Shown here in pieces: positions 34,762 through 43,853 of a DNA stretch of 64,000 nt (positions are counted from its first letter, which is position 1; each line of letters starts with the position of its first letter). Source of the DNA: Chryseolinea serpens (GTDB lineage: Bacteria; Bacteroidota; Bacteroidia; Cytophagales; Cyclobacteriaceae); contig NZ_FQWQ01000001.1 in the NCBI RefSeq assembly GCF_900129725.1, positions 744,001-808,000 of the forward strand, read 5' to 3'. Position numbers and translations under genes: made by a program. Under the pieces are notes generated by a model, which ran no database searches, was not told the DNA's origin, and worked only from the letters and a program-made list of their open reading frames with translations.

Positions 34762-35976
34762 CTATTTCCTGATGACTTCCTTCAACACCTCTTCCTTCCC
34801 ATCAATAAGCGACGTGACTTTCAATTCCAGCAACTTCGCAATGAATGGATATACATGAATGTTCTCAAACGGCGCAATGGTCTTCCCCCTCTTAATATGC
34901 GGCCCGCGGGCATAAAAGATCCCCCGCATTTCCTTGACCACCGACGGATCGAACCCATGCACTCCAAAATAAGGATTCCATTTCTGGCTGGGGTCGCGCG
35001 CCACGCGGATGTAGTGGCCGGGGTCCACCACGAGCAACAGGTCGCCGGCGCGGGGATGATCATAGTGCCATGACTTCGGGAGCATCTGGCGTTTATAGAT
35101 CTTGTAGTTTTCCTCTTGTTTTTTCAACACGTCATAGAGCGAGTCGGGCTTGGAGGTGTACAGGTGGGCCTGGGTGCCACCGTTGGCGATGACCACGGAC
35201 TTGTCGCTGATGTTGAACAACTTGCCGAGGGTGACATAGGTGGGTTCCTCTTCTTTGAGCTCTACCATGCCGTGGTCGGAGACGATGACCATGTCGACCG
35301 GGAGTTTCGTTTCATCGATGCCGCGCATGAGGGTGCCCAGGAGGCTATCGGCTTTCAGCACGGTGCGTTTCAGGGCTTCGGAATTGGGGCCGGTGTCGTG
35401 GCCTTCCGTGTCGACGAGAGAGAAATAGAGGGTGATGAAATGGGGGCGCTCCTGTTCGGGGAGCTTGAGCCATTCGAGGGTTTGCTGAACGCGTTTGTCG
35501 TTGGAAAACTTCTCGTCGTAGTTGAGATAATAGTCGGGCTTTTCGCCTTGAATGTCGGTCTCCGAGCCCACCCAGAAGCACGACGCCGATCGCACCCCCT
35601 GGCGTTTGGCCAGGATCCACAGCGGGGTGCCGCCATAGAAGGCCGGGTTTTGCACGACGGTCTTGTTGCTGATGGAGTATTTGATCTTGAGCTCGGGATC
35701 GTAGAACTGGTTGTCTACCAGGCCATGATGCCCCGGGTAGAGGCCTGTGACCAGGGTATAGTGATTGGGAAAGGTCTTGCTGGGGAAAGACGGGATCATC
35801 CCCTCGGCGGCGGTGCCTTCGCGGATAAACTTCTCAAAATTCGGAGGGTGAAAACGGCTTACGTAGTCGTAGCGAAACCCGTCGAAGGAAACGAGCACGA
35901 CATAAGGTGATGCCGTGTGTTGGGCCAGTGAGAAGTGGGTGATGAAGAGGAGAAGAACAATGAGAATCCGGTTCAT
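34762..35976 (-). CDS. Secreted nucleotide pyrophosphatase/phosphodiesterase (NPP/alkaline phosphatase superfamily)
   Basis: 404 aa with a signal peptide (MNRILIVLLLFITHFSLAQ). Metal-binding Asp32 (VSFDGFRYDY) and nucleophile Thr68 in PSKTFPNHYTLVTGLYPGHHG match the NPP group. Further ligands are in LVDTEGHDTGP, VIVSDHGMVEL and FGVHGFDP. It cleaves phosphodiester or pyrophosphate bonds outside the cytoplasm, perhaps on nucleotides or lysophospholipids. It ends next to the tandem repeat array; 5' context is the 80-aa gene. Confidence 0.92.
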   Translation of the reverse strand: MNRILIVLLLFITHFSLAQHTASPYVVLVSFDGFRYDYVSRFHPPNFEKFIREGTAAEGMIPSFPSKTFPNHYTLVTGLYPGHHGLVDNQFYDPELKIKYSISNKTVVQNPAFYGGTPLWILAKRQGVRSASCFWVGSETDIQGEKPDYYLNYDEKFSNDKRVQQTLEWLKLPEQERPHFITLYFSLVDTEGHDTGPNSEALKRTVLKADSLLGTLMRGIDETKLPVDMVIVSDHGMVELKEEEPTYVTLGKLFNISDKSVVIANGGTQAHLYTSKPDSLYDVLKKQEENYKIYKRQMLPKSWHYDHPRAGDLLLVVDPGHYIRVARDPSQKWNPYFGVHGFDPSVVKEMRGIFYARGPHIKRGKTIAPFENIHVYPFIAKLLELKVTSLIDGKEEVLKEVIRK

Positions 35977-36093
35977 TCAAGCGTCTGGAGTATCGCGGAA
36001 ATGTAGGAACAATTTTGGCAGCACCGGGCAAACCGGATGTAAAAAATATGGCGATTTTCGGCAGAAGGCTTCTACCCGATTCGTACCGTAGCC

Positions 36094-36336
36094 CTAGGGG
36101 TTCTCCGACAAAAAGTCGTCGAAGATCTTGGTCACCAACGGCACCAGGTCGTTCTCCGAACCCAACTCGTTGTTGATGTATTCATAGGGGTGATTGACCA
36201 CGCTGGTCTTCGTGCGCTCCACGAACGAAAGCCACTCTTCCCGCACCATCTTCCGCTTCTGGTGCATCATCATGACCTTCACCGGTTCCAGGGCATTGTT
36301 CAGCTTGCGTCTTACCGTTTTGAGTTCTTGATCCAT
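36094..36336 (-). CDS. Small charged protein of unknown function
   Basis: 80 aa, MDQELKTVRRKLNNALEPVKV to FDDFLSENP. It is rich in Lys, Arg and Glu, probably two long helices, with no signal peptide or known motif. Codon use is like that of its neighbours and the frame is intact, but no promoter or family supports it. It sits 117 bases upstream of the NPP gene in the same orientation. Confidence 0.5.
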   Translation of the reverse strand: MDQELKTVRRKLNNALEPVKVMMMHQKRKMVREEWLSFVERTKTSVVNHPYEYINNELGSENDLVPLVTKIFDDFLSENP

Positions 36337-36770
36337 AGCGATTTACGGGCAGAACAGGGTTTGAAAGCGCCATGACACGCCACCGTTCGGGGGACCTGTT
36401 CCATCCCATTCGCGAAAGTCCTGCGAATTTCAGACAACGAAAACAAAATCGTATTATCAAAATATTATCCTACAACGAAGAGACATAACATACAATTGAT
36501 GATCTCTAAACACAGGTCGGGTGAAGATTTTTGGAAAATAAAGAGAAATCGTTGGCACGGATTGCCAGTTCATACTGCTTCGGTTCGTTGGCTCCGGCCC
36601 CTAACGCTACCGTTGTGACATTCACTTGACCTCCCTTCTACCCTGCTGAGAGCACTTGAACGGGGCAGGGTTGAGGCTCTTTTTCGGGGTAAAACCATGA
36701 CCGATCTTGCCGGGCGGGGTCTTGGGGACAAAATCTTTGGATCAACTTCCTTTAAAATTTTTCGTCGAAA
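36337..36770. other. Non-coding stretch before tRNA-Asp
   Basis: No gene supported. One minus-strand frame exists but has no start, family or composition support. The right end holds the tRNA promoter. Confidence 0.5.
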
Positions 36771-36802
36771 TTTTGGAGAAAAGAAACCCAAAGCTATCTT
36801 TG
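36771..36802 (+). promoter_or_regulatory. Promoter of tRNA-Asp
   Basis: TTTTG (36771-36775), 19 bases, TATCTTTG (36795-36802): a full match to the Bacteroidota sigma-A promoter. The mature tRNA starts 41 bases later, leaving a short leader. Confidence 0.85.
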
Positions 36803-36842
36803 CACTCCCTTAAAGGACACACCCACACAAAAACAACAAATT

Positions 36843-36916
36843 GGTCCGGTAGTTCAGCTGGTTAGAATGCCTGCCTGTCACGCAGGAGGTCGCGGGTTCG
36901 AGTCCCGTCCGGACCG
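36843..36916 (+). tRNA. tRNA-Asp (anticodon GTC)
   Basis: 74 bases. Acceptor GGTCCGG pairs with CCGGACC, then discriminator G. The D-arm is AGTTCAGCTGGTTAGAAT, the anticodon arm CCTGC-CTGTCAC-GCAGG carries GTC, and the T-arm CGGGTTCGAGTCCCG is standard. No CCA is encoded. Confidence 0.97.
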
Positions 36917-36937
36917 CTTAAGTGAGAAGTCACCTTG

Positions 36938-36972
36938 AAAAAGGCCTCTGGTAGACCCCAGAGGCCTTTTTT
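36938..36972 (+). terminator. Strong terminator after tRNA-Asp
   Basis: Arms GGCCTCTGG / CCAGAGGCC, extended by A5/T5 to 14 pairs, loop TAGACC, T6 tail. It ends the single-tRNA transcript 22 bases after the gene. Confidence 0.93.
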
Positions 36973-37408
36973 ATTGCACTATTTTTCAAAAAGGTCCGTT
37001 TTGAGTCACTTTGAATGCGCTTGACAAAGCCACAATCAGGGTCATGAAAGTGGCTTGAACTCCAGTACACAAGGGCCGGTCGAGCCTGCACTTTTCCTTT
37101 AAATCCGCGGCTTCGCAGTCAACCGAAGACTTTCAGGTATTTCATAGGCATGCGCCTCACAGACCGACCGAACTTAAAGAGCGATCGTCAACTCCATTGT
37201 TGACAATGATCCACTGATTATTTAAATTGGTTAAGAAGGTTCCTTGCCCCTCCTGATCCCATCCGCCGCGAAATCTTCTTCAGAGGATGTGAATGATCGC
37301 ATAGCCCACCTGGAATCCCGATCATGTGATTATTTGAAAGTCATTAATACATGCATGGCTCTGACGGACTATCCATTAAGCTTCCGCCAAGTCCATCGCG
37401 GCTACAGT
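36973..37408. other. Non-coding stretch downstream of tRNA-Asp
   Basis: No gene, tRNA fragment or integrase recognised. I looked for a direct repeat of the tRNA 3' end further on, as expected of an integrated island, and found none. Confidence 0.45.
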
Positions 37409-37424
37409 TAAGGAGGGACATATT

Positions 37425-38066
37425 ATGCAATATTCAGTCTTCGCTCATGGCACATCACTTCACATCGAATCGCTCGGAGCAATCGCCAGCTCTACCGTTG
37501 TGGGCTGGGGAACGGTTTTGCGGTTCAAGGCTCCAGTCGGCCGCCAGGTTGACGACTTGCCCCTGGTTTATGCCGACGTTGAGCTTGGCACTTGGTGCCA
37601 CATCTCCATCCCCAGTACGCACGCAACCTTCGGCGCAAGGTCACCCCAACTTGAAAGTATCACCTTGCTGGTAGACACGACCCACTGCCATATCAGTGAG
37701 ATTCATGTCTACGACGGCGTGGATTTTCTAGAAGCACTTGGAGGCCTAAAGGGTGACTACCTCCGGCTGCGCGATTCAAGGGACGTCAACCCTGAGATCG
37801 ATCCTCCTTGGGGCACAGGGACCTATGATAATACCATGGCGCTTCGTCGTAGGCGTCGGCTTTTCTCAGCCGTCGGGATCTCCTTCTATGCGTGCGTACG
37901 CCACAACGACTTGATAGATAAGAACGGCATCTTAAGCGGGCCACCCTGGCCGGATTCCATTTTGACTTTTGCGGGCGCCGGGGCTCAGTTTTATGTGCCC
38001 GATCCTATTAGCCGGGAGACGGTCAAGGCTCAGCCTATAATTCAGATAATGCCACGCGACCACTAG
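37425..38066 (+). CDS. Protein of unknown function with strong Shine-Dalgarno (DUF6623-like?)
   Basis: 213 aa. A perfect AGGAGG (37411-37416) lies 8 bases before the ATG, exceptional in this window where start sites lack such sequences. Visible blocks are SVFAHGTSLHIE, VGWGTVLRFKAP, GTWCHISIP, ITLLVDTTHCHISEIHVYDG and FAGAGAQFYV. This order recalls a family I know as DUF6623 (HGTS...GWGT...HI.IPTP...HV.DG), not confirmed. No signal peptide is evident. Ribosome site and position after a tRNA suggest transfer from a non-Bacteroidota donor. Confidence 0.65.
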   Translation: MQYSVFAHGTSLHIESLGAIASSTVVGWGTVLRFKAPVGRQVDDLPLVYADVELGTWCHISIPSTHATFGARSPQLESITLLVDTTHCHISEIHVYDGVDFLEALGGLKGDYLRLRDSRDVNPEIDPPWGTGTYDNTMALRRRRRLFSAVGISFYACVRHNDLIDKNGILSGPPWPDSILTFAGAGAQFYVPDPISRETVKAQPIIQIMPRDH

Positions 38067-38203
38067 GAGTTCGTGCGTTGTCTGACAAACGCCAAAGGCC
38101 TTTCAAAAATCCAACTGATCAGATCGAAGTCCTATTTGCAGTTTTTGGTTCTAGTGTTGGCTTTTGTATAGGGCCATCTTAACATCTTAACTTGACAAAA
38201 ATT

Positions 38204-38932
38204 ATGAAAACCTTATTAATCGTTGCCTGTTTCTCATTAGCACAAATAGCATATGGTCAATGTCCATTTGTAAAGGACGGAAGTACGCACTATTTAAACA
38301 TAGGCAACGTCATAACAGCTGATGGTGTTAAGAAAGTATGTAAATGCAATCATACTGTTAAAGTTGGAGAAAAATGTAATTCTGCGGCTTGGGTTCCAGT
38401 AAATCAATCTCAATTACTGGAAGTGCCCCCAGCCCCCGCCCATCGCCCCGAAACCAATGAATATAATGATCCCAACGATACAACTCCATTAAATGGCGAA
38501 ATAGATGTGCCTTTTACTAGTCCTTCATTGTGGGCCAGTTTAGAAGGCGGACGAATATTGGGCTGTACACCAAACTATGCTTTTCAATGGAAAGGGAGAA
38601 ATGGAATCATGATCTATGCGACATTCGAAATAAATCGTTTGCAAGGAGCAACCTGCAAAATCTTCGCAAATTTCCAATACGAAGATGGTTCCCCAATAAA
38701 GGATGACCAGGATGGCAAATTTGACTCCAAGCAAGGAAATGTTGTTACCGGCAGCGAATTCACCCCGCGGTACGCGCAATCCAGATTTAGTAACTTTAGG
38801 CTGTTCATTCCGCTCGAAGAATTGGAAGTCTCAACGACTGCCGGAGCAGTTTCTTTAAAATTTTATCTATCCCTTGAAAGCGGGGAACGAGTATTGGCGA
38901 CAACACCCGCTTATGAATTTATTTTAAAATAG
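38204..38932 (+). CDS. Secreted protein of unknown function, AT-rich
   Basis: 242 aa from the ATG at 38204 (MKTLLIVACFSLAQIAYGQ, signal peptide). The first ~70 residues hold six Cys (CPFVKDG, VCKCNHTVKVGEKC), so a small disulphide domain. Residues about 110-242 form a beta-sandwich (MIYATFEINRLQGATCKIF, FTPRYAQSRFSNFRLFIP) like domains seen in other Bacteroidota secreted proteins; no function is established. GC is clearly lower than in neighbours, which with the preceding gene suggests a small acquired segment. Confidence 0.75.
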   Translation: MKTLLIVACFSLAQIAYGQCPFVKDGSTHYLNIGNVITADGVKKVCKCNHTVKVGEKCNSAAWVPVNQSQLLEVPPAPAHRPETNEYNDPNDTTPLNGEIDVPFTSPSLWASLEGGRILGCTPNYAFQWKGRNGIMIYATFEINRLQGATCKIFANFQYEDGSPIKDDQDGKFDSKQGNVVTGSEFTPRYAQSRFSNFRLFIPLEELEVSTTAGAVSLKFYLSLESGERVLATTPAYEFILK

Positions 38933-39232
38933 CTGGAGGTTCACGCGTTTCATGCAATGCACCAAATTCAAAAGGATGATCGCATTTGAGGGAGCGAATG
39001 AGTCTTGAAATTTTCTAAATTTCTTGCTCTCTTCTGCCTTATAACTCAATGTCCAAATTCTTTGTACACAAGCCAGGAGGGAAATGAGTTGTCACAAATA
39101 ACAGAATCACTTTTAATGTGGGGCTACGAAATATCCAAATCGAGCTAAGTTCTTTGACCTCACCGAGCCTGTGAACGTAACCAAGCAGCATAATTTTGGT
39201 GAAATCTGCAGTGGCAACCCCATCCCGATTTT
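38933..39232. other. Non-coding AT-rich stretch
   Basis: 300 bases without a supported gene. Composition stays low in GC up to about 39190 and then returns to the neighbouring level at the permease end. Confidence 0.4.
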
Positions 39233-41629
39233 TTACTCCGCCCTCAAAATCTTCGCCGGATTCACCAACGCCGCCTTGATCGCCTGCGCACTTATCGTCA
39301 GCACCGAAATCAACAACGGCACCACTAGCGCTATGCCCAGCACAATCCACCCCACATCCGTGTGATACGTAAACGTCTCCAACCACTCCCTCATCAACAT
39401 CCACCCTACCGGCCCGGCAATCAGCACCGACACCAGCACGAGCTTTGAAAAATCCTTTGTAAGCAACACCACAATTCCGGCCACCGGTGCGCCCAGCACT
39501 TTGCGGATGCTGATCTCTTGCAGGCGTTGGCGGATCATGAAGGTGGAGAGACCAAACAGCCCGAGGCAAGCAATGAAAAACGACAGGCTGGCAAAAACAT
39601 AGAACACGGTTTGCATCTTGCGTTCGGTGGCATATTGTTGTTCAAGCGAATCGTCAACAAACGCGTAGTGGAGCGGCACGTCCGCGACAAGCATGGTCCA
39701 CACGGTTTGGAGGTGTTTTATGGCGTCTTGAATGTTGGCTGTCTTCACGCGGAGGGACATGCTGCTGCCGCTCTTGGCGTAGCCCATGAGCAGGGGTTGG
39801 ACAGACATGTGGAGGTCTTCGAAGTGGAAGTCCCGGACCACGCCGATGACGTAGCGGATGTTATCGCCACCACCAAAAGGTTTGCCGAGGGCGTTTTCGG
39901 GTGTGCCCCAGCCGAGGTTTCGCACGGCGGCTTCATTGACGATGACGGCTTTTGATGAGTCGGCTGTGGCGCGTTGGAAGGCGCGGCCGGCTATGAAGTT
40001 CATTTTGTAGGTATCGAAGTAGTCGGGGTCTACGCTCATTTGGTAGATGCTCGTGGTCACTTCTTTGTCGTTGTTGTCGCGGGTGTTGATCCATCCGTTG
40101 CCGAGTCCTCCTACTACGGTGGCGTTGTGCAGGCTGGTTTGCTCGATGTAGGGGACGGAGAGCAGGGCATCGCGCAGGGTCTGATATTTCTTTTTCACGG
40201 CATCGTCACCGTTGAAGTCGACGGTGATCACGCCATGGCCTTCATAGCCCAGGGGCGTGCTGGCGATAAATTGCATTTGGCGGTTCACGGTGAGGATAGA
40301 AATGAGTAGCACGGTGGAGATGACGAACTGCACGATGACCAGTGCCTTGCGGAACGTTTGCCCTCCTTGGCTGCTAAAAAATTTACCGCGCAGGGCCGCC
40401 ATGGGTTGGAACGACGACAGCACAATGGCCGGATAGATGCCCGACAGCAACGTGACGATCAGCACAAAAGCGCCCAATGCCAACAGGTTGGTGGCATCAA
40501 ATGGCAAGTGATACGGTTGCCCCATCCACCACGAAAAGTACGGCAACACCACCTGTGCCAACGCGACACCCAGCACGACGGCCAGCAGCGTGGTGACAAA
40601 CGTTTCGAGAAAGAACTGGCGCATCAGGTTTGCTTTGCTTGCCCCGGCCACCTTGCGCAGCGAGATCTCTTTCGCGCGGTTCACCGACGTGGCGGTGGTG
40701 AGGTTAATATAGTTGAAACAGGCGAGCAGCAACACGAGGATGGCCACGGCAATGAAGACGCGCACGGTCATCATGTCGCCGTTGTTGGCGGAGTCGTAGC
40801 GATGGTGGGAACGGAGGTGGATGTCCTGGATGGGTTGGAGAAAATATTGGTAAGACATTTTGTTGTCGGCCCAGTCCTTTTTTGAATGTTCGGCCACCAC
40901 TTCATTGACCTTGCTCTCTACGGTCTTCCACTTCGACGGATCGTGGATCTCGATGTAGGTGTGGGGCCATCCTCCTACCCACTGGTTGTCGATATCGTTT
41001 TTCCAGTTCTTGAGGGCATAGGCATGCATGGTCACATAGGGAACCACGAAGTCGAACTGAATGTGCGAGTTGACCGGGGGATCTTCGGCGACGGCCGCCA
41101 CCGTGTAGGGCTCGTCGTCCATCAGCACGGTCTTGTCGAGGGCATTTTCAACACTTCCGAAATAGGCAATGGCCTTCGAGCGCGTAAACACCACCTGGTC
41201 GGGTGTGCGCAGGAGTTGGTGCGTCGAGCCGCCGATGATGGGAAAATTGAAGAATGAGAAGAAGGTGGAGTCGGCAAAAATGCCCTGTTGTTCGAAGTGT
41301 ACTTCTGTGTTGTAGCGGATTTTAAAGTTGGCCCGGAACACGCGGCAGGCGCTGGCGATGTCGGCAATTTCTTTGGGCAGGTGTGCCCCCAAGGCCACTC
41401 CCGAGGGTGCCTGGGAGAAGGTTTCGGCTTCACTCTTAAAGCGATTCCAGATGCGAAACTTGGCGTTGGCGTTCGGATGGAAATTATCGAAGGTCAGTTC
41501 TCGTTCGGCCCAGATGGCGATGACCAGGCAGGTGGCCAGGCCGATGGTGAGGCCCGTCACGTTGAGGAATGCCGGCACTTTGTTTTTGGCAAGGTGGCGC
41601 AAGGCAGTGGAGAAGATAGCTTTGAACAT
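39233..41629 (-). CDS. FtsX/MacB-type ABC transporter permease (1)
   Basis: 798 aa. Two halves each have a MacB periplasmic domain and FtsX helices: an N-terminal helix (LNVTGLTIGLATCLVIAIWA), then three-helix blocks with ATATSVNRAKEISLRKVAGAS and, near the C-terminus, RLQEISIRKVLGAPVAG. This doubled layout belongs to the MacB-PCD/FtsX family abundant in Bacteroidota, with antimicrobial-peptide efflux or lipoprotein-type mechanotransmission among known roles. No ATP-binding subunit is adjacent, so it must share one from elsewhere. Confidence 0.92.
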   Translation of the reverse strand: MFKAIFSTALRHLAKNKVPAFLNVTGLTIGLATCLVIAIWAERELTFDNFHPNANAKFRIWNRFKSEAETFSQAPSGVALGAHLPKEIADIASACRVFRANFKIRYNTEVHFEQQGIFADSTFFSFFNFPIIGGSTHQLLRTPDQVVFTRSKAIAYFGSVENALDKTVLMDDEPYTVAAVAEDPPVNSHIQFDFVVPYVTMHAYALKNWKNDIDNQWVGGWPHTYIEIHDPSKWKTVESKVNEVVAEHSKKDWADNKMSYQYFLQPIQDIHLRSHHRYDSANNGDMMTVRVFIAVAILVLLLACFNYINLTTATSVNRAKEISLRKVAGASKANLMRQFFLETFVTTLLAVVLGVALAQVVLPYFSWWMGQPYHLPFDATNLLALGAFVLIVTLLSGIYPAIVLSSFQPMAALRGKFFSSQGGQTFRKALVIVQFVISTVLLISILTVNRQMQFIASTPLGYEGHGVITVDFNGDDAVKKKYQTLRDALLSVPYIEQTSLHNATVVGGLGNGWINTRDNNDKEVTTSIYQMSVDPDYFDTYKMNFIAGRAFQRATADSSKAVIVNEAAVRNLGWGTPENALGKPFGGGDNIRYVIGVVRDFHFEDLHMSVQPLLMGYAKSGSSMSLRVKTANIQDAIKHLQTVWTMLVADVPLHYAFVDDSLEQQYATERKMQTVFYVFASLSFFIACLGLFGLSTFMIRQRLQEISIRKVLGAPVAGIVVLLTKDFSKLVLVSVLIAGPVGWMLMREWLETFTYHTDVGWIVLGIALVVPLLISVLTISAQAIKAALVNPAKILRAE

Positions 41630-41789
41630 AGGTTTTGGATGGAATCAGTTACCGGTCCTTGTTTGAATATCGTGCCAGCCCGTGAAACGACAAAATCCGT
41701 GTATTCAGGGCGCTGTCTTGTTCGATGTTGCGTCGCTCATGTTCATTTCCGGGACGAGTGTTTATCCCCAACGAGCGGATCACTCCATC

Positions 41790-43073
41790 CTAATCCGACG
41801 CCCAAAGGGCCTTGATCGTTTCCTCTTGTGAATAGCCCACCGGGCATGATTTGCTTTTCTGATTCGCCCGATAGCTACCGAATGTCTCGTTCGGACAAGA
41901 AAGCATCCGGCACCCCGGCATCTCCAGGTGGCCATTGGGATCATTCTTTTTGATCCATTGATGGGCATACTTCAGCCATTGATTTCTATCGGCTTCGGGC
42001 TGCAAAGAGAACCAGGAGATCTCATCCCATCCCCAGATAAAGTGTGAGGCAGTATCGGCTACGTTGGTTTTGTCGCTTCTTCCAAAATTGTCGAATTCAA
42101 CCAGGTAAGGCAGGCTTTTGGTTTGCCATCCGCTCGGCGAAAGGCATCCTTTACTTTTGTTGTAGAGCGCATCCAGGTGACCGGCTTCCAGTTTTCCTTC
42201 GTACGGTTTTTCCGGGATGGCTTTTATCCGTAGCGGAAAGGAATTAAAATCGATGAGGCTGACACCATCCTTGATCATATCGCCTTTCGGCACGTGGGCA
42301 TCGAGCAACACCCAATGCCGGCGGGCGTGTTTCGCTGCATAGCGCCGGATGTCCGACAGCAGGGTGGCCCAGGCCTTCCGGTCCGGGTCGTTCATGCCCA
42401 TCAGTTCCACTTGTCCCAGGTGAAAAGCCTCGCAGCCGATGTTGATGTAGGATGCGGCCAGGTAGTAGAACCACAGTTGGGTTTCCGGGCGGCTGATGTC
42501 GGGTACGCTACTCCCCTTTCTCCAATGGTCGACGCCTTTTCCAGCTGTGTTGAGCATGGATCGATATGAAAAATTACGCTCGACGACGGGCAACTGATGA
42601 TCTTTAAAAACCCAGGACGGTATTTTCACATGATCCACATCTTCGGTTATGATTTCGAACAGGCACCCTTGGAAAATGATCTCGGGATCGGTGTGGTGCA
42701 GGGTGTCAATGATGGTGCGCGCCTTCTTCCAGAAGTTTGGATCATTCAAGAGACTTTCTTCTCCCCAGCGGTAGATGGCGCGGCCTATAAATTTGGCGCC
42801 GATGTTTTGGATCATGCGCAGGTCATCGTCGTGATAGGGATAGACCCGTTTGCCTTCGGGTTTTTCGGGCACGAGGAAAAACGCCATGGTGATGGATTTG
42901 TCGAGGTAATTTTCGAGGACTTCCCTGGAGATGCCTTTTTCATCAAAGTAATAGGATCTTCGTACAGAGTTTGATACAGCGGAAATAAAGACCATGGTGA
43001 TCAAAGCCAATCCAACCAGGTGCTGGCATCGAACCACCCCTTCCTTCCTAACGATTTGTTTCATCTGTTCCAA
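41790..43073 (-). CDS. Membrane-anchored or secreted protein of unknown function
   Basis: 427 aa; an ATG at 43064 would also fit. A hydrophobic segment at about residues 17-35 (LVGLALITMVFISAVSN) is a signal or anchor. The body is rich in Trp, Asp and His and has glycosidase-like pieces (GAKFIGRAIYRWGEE, HWVLLDAHVP, LVEFDNFG, HFIWGWDEISWF), which would fit a TIM-barrel hydrolase, but no catalytic pair can be fixed. It lies between two permease genes in the same orientation. Confidence 0.68.
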   Translation of the reverse strand: MEQMKQIVRKEGVVRCQHLVGLALITMVFISAVSNSVRRSYYFDEKGISREVLENYLDKSITMAFFLVPEKPEGKRVYPYHDDDLRMIQNIGAKFIGRAIYRWGEESLLNDPNFWKKARTIIDTLHHTDPEIIFQGCLFEIITEDVDHVKIPSWVFKDHQLPVVERNFSYRSMLNTAGKGVDHWRKGSSVPDISRPETQLWFYYLAASYINIGCEAFHLGQVELMGMNDPDRKAWATLLSDIRRYAAKHARRHWVLLDAHVPKGDMIKDGVSLIDFNSFPLRIKAIPEKPYEGKLEAGHLDALYNKSKGCLSPSGWQTKSLPYLVEFDNFGRSDKTNVADTASHFIWGWDEISWFSLQPEADRNQWLKYAHQWIKKNDPNGHLEMPGCRMLSCPNETFGSYRANQKSKSCPVGYSQEETIKALWASD

Positions 43074-43255
43074 TTTTAAGGTTACGATAGCATAAAAATC
43101 AACTCGTGACCTTAAAGGTATGTCCGTGCAATTAATAAGAAGTTAATAAGTGATTAATCGATGCTCTTGCTGCGCTTTTCAAGGAAGGTTTGCGACATCT
43201 TTTATGGCAATATGCCAAAATCAAATTGTAGGTGGCTATTCAAATTTAACCGCCG

Positions 43256-43282
43256 TCCTTCGCTCAAGCTTCGGCGGGCAAA
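43256..43282 (+). repeat. Dispersed short repeat, copy 2
   Basis: TCCTTCGCTCAAGCTTCGGC continuing GGGCAAAC, one mismatch from the copies at 16941 and 57266. It lies 12 bases past the stop of the truncated haemoglobin gene. Confidence 0.75.
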
Positions 43283-43294
43283 CAGCAAAGGGCA

Positions 43295-43804
43295 TTATTG
43301 CTCTTTCTTTCGAAACAACGATCCAACAATTTCATAAGGTCCTTTGACCTCACCCCACCCCCATTCCGGAATATGATCTTCTTTCGTGACGGGGTTCTCC
43401 GAGAGCTGTGAATTGCTTATGGCGATGCGGGTCCCCCACTCCAGGTGGGCGACAAATGTCGACCTGAACTCGGGATCGTCGGGTAATCCAATTTCATCCG
43501 CACTTTCCAGGAGCAATTGCATCCATTTTTTGCGCTGCGGCTCCGTCAGCATCTTTCCGATGTGCTTGCCCACCATGTGCTTCAAGGCGTCGTCGCCGAT
43601 TTCTTCGCTGTAGAATTTCGGTCCCTTGAGAACTTCGGCGATAAAGTGGGCCACGTGTTTGGAGTGCTCGGGCGACATGTGTCTAAAAACTTTTTCGAGC
43701 AGGTCGTCTTTTAAGACTTTGACATAAAACACTTCGGTCAGTTTTTCAAAGACTCCGACACCTCCAGCCCATTCGTAGGGCGTCGGTATTTTTTTATTTT
43801 CCAT
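43295..43804 (-). CDS. Truncated haemoglobin, group II
   Basis: 169 aa. GVGVFEKLTEVFYVKVLKD is the first helix; the family string MSPEHSKHVAHFIAEVLKGP and HMVGKHIG follow, with His81 the likely proximal haem ligand, then LLESADEIGLPDDPEFRSTF and HLEWGTRIAISNS. Group II globins bind O2 and detoxify NO in the cytoplasm. It ends in a dispersed repeat. It is the only soluble gene between two membrane permeases, so its own promoter is expected. Confidence 0.9.
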   Translation of the reverse strand: MENKKIPTPYEWAGGVGVFEKLTEVFYVKVLKDDLLEKVFRHMSPEHSKHVAHFIAEVLKGPKFYSEEIGDDALKHMVGKHIGKMLTEPQRKKWMQLLLESADEIGLPDDPEFRSTFVAHLEWGTRIAISNSQLSENPVTKEDHIPEWGWGEVKGPYEIVGSLFRKKEQ

Positions 43805-43853
43805 GGTGATCCGGGGGTATGGCTTATGCGTTCCTTGAATCGTTATTTCCTGC

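Noticed and set aside
36570-36791. 73-codon minus-strand frame before tRNA-Asp
   Set aside because: It overlaps the tRNA promoter and has no coding support.
38192-38203. TTG start of the AT-rich secreted protein
   Set aside because: ATG at 38204 gives a better signal peptide.
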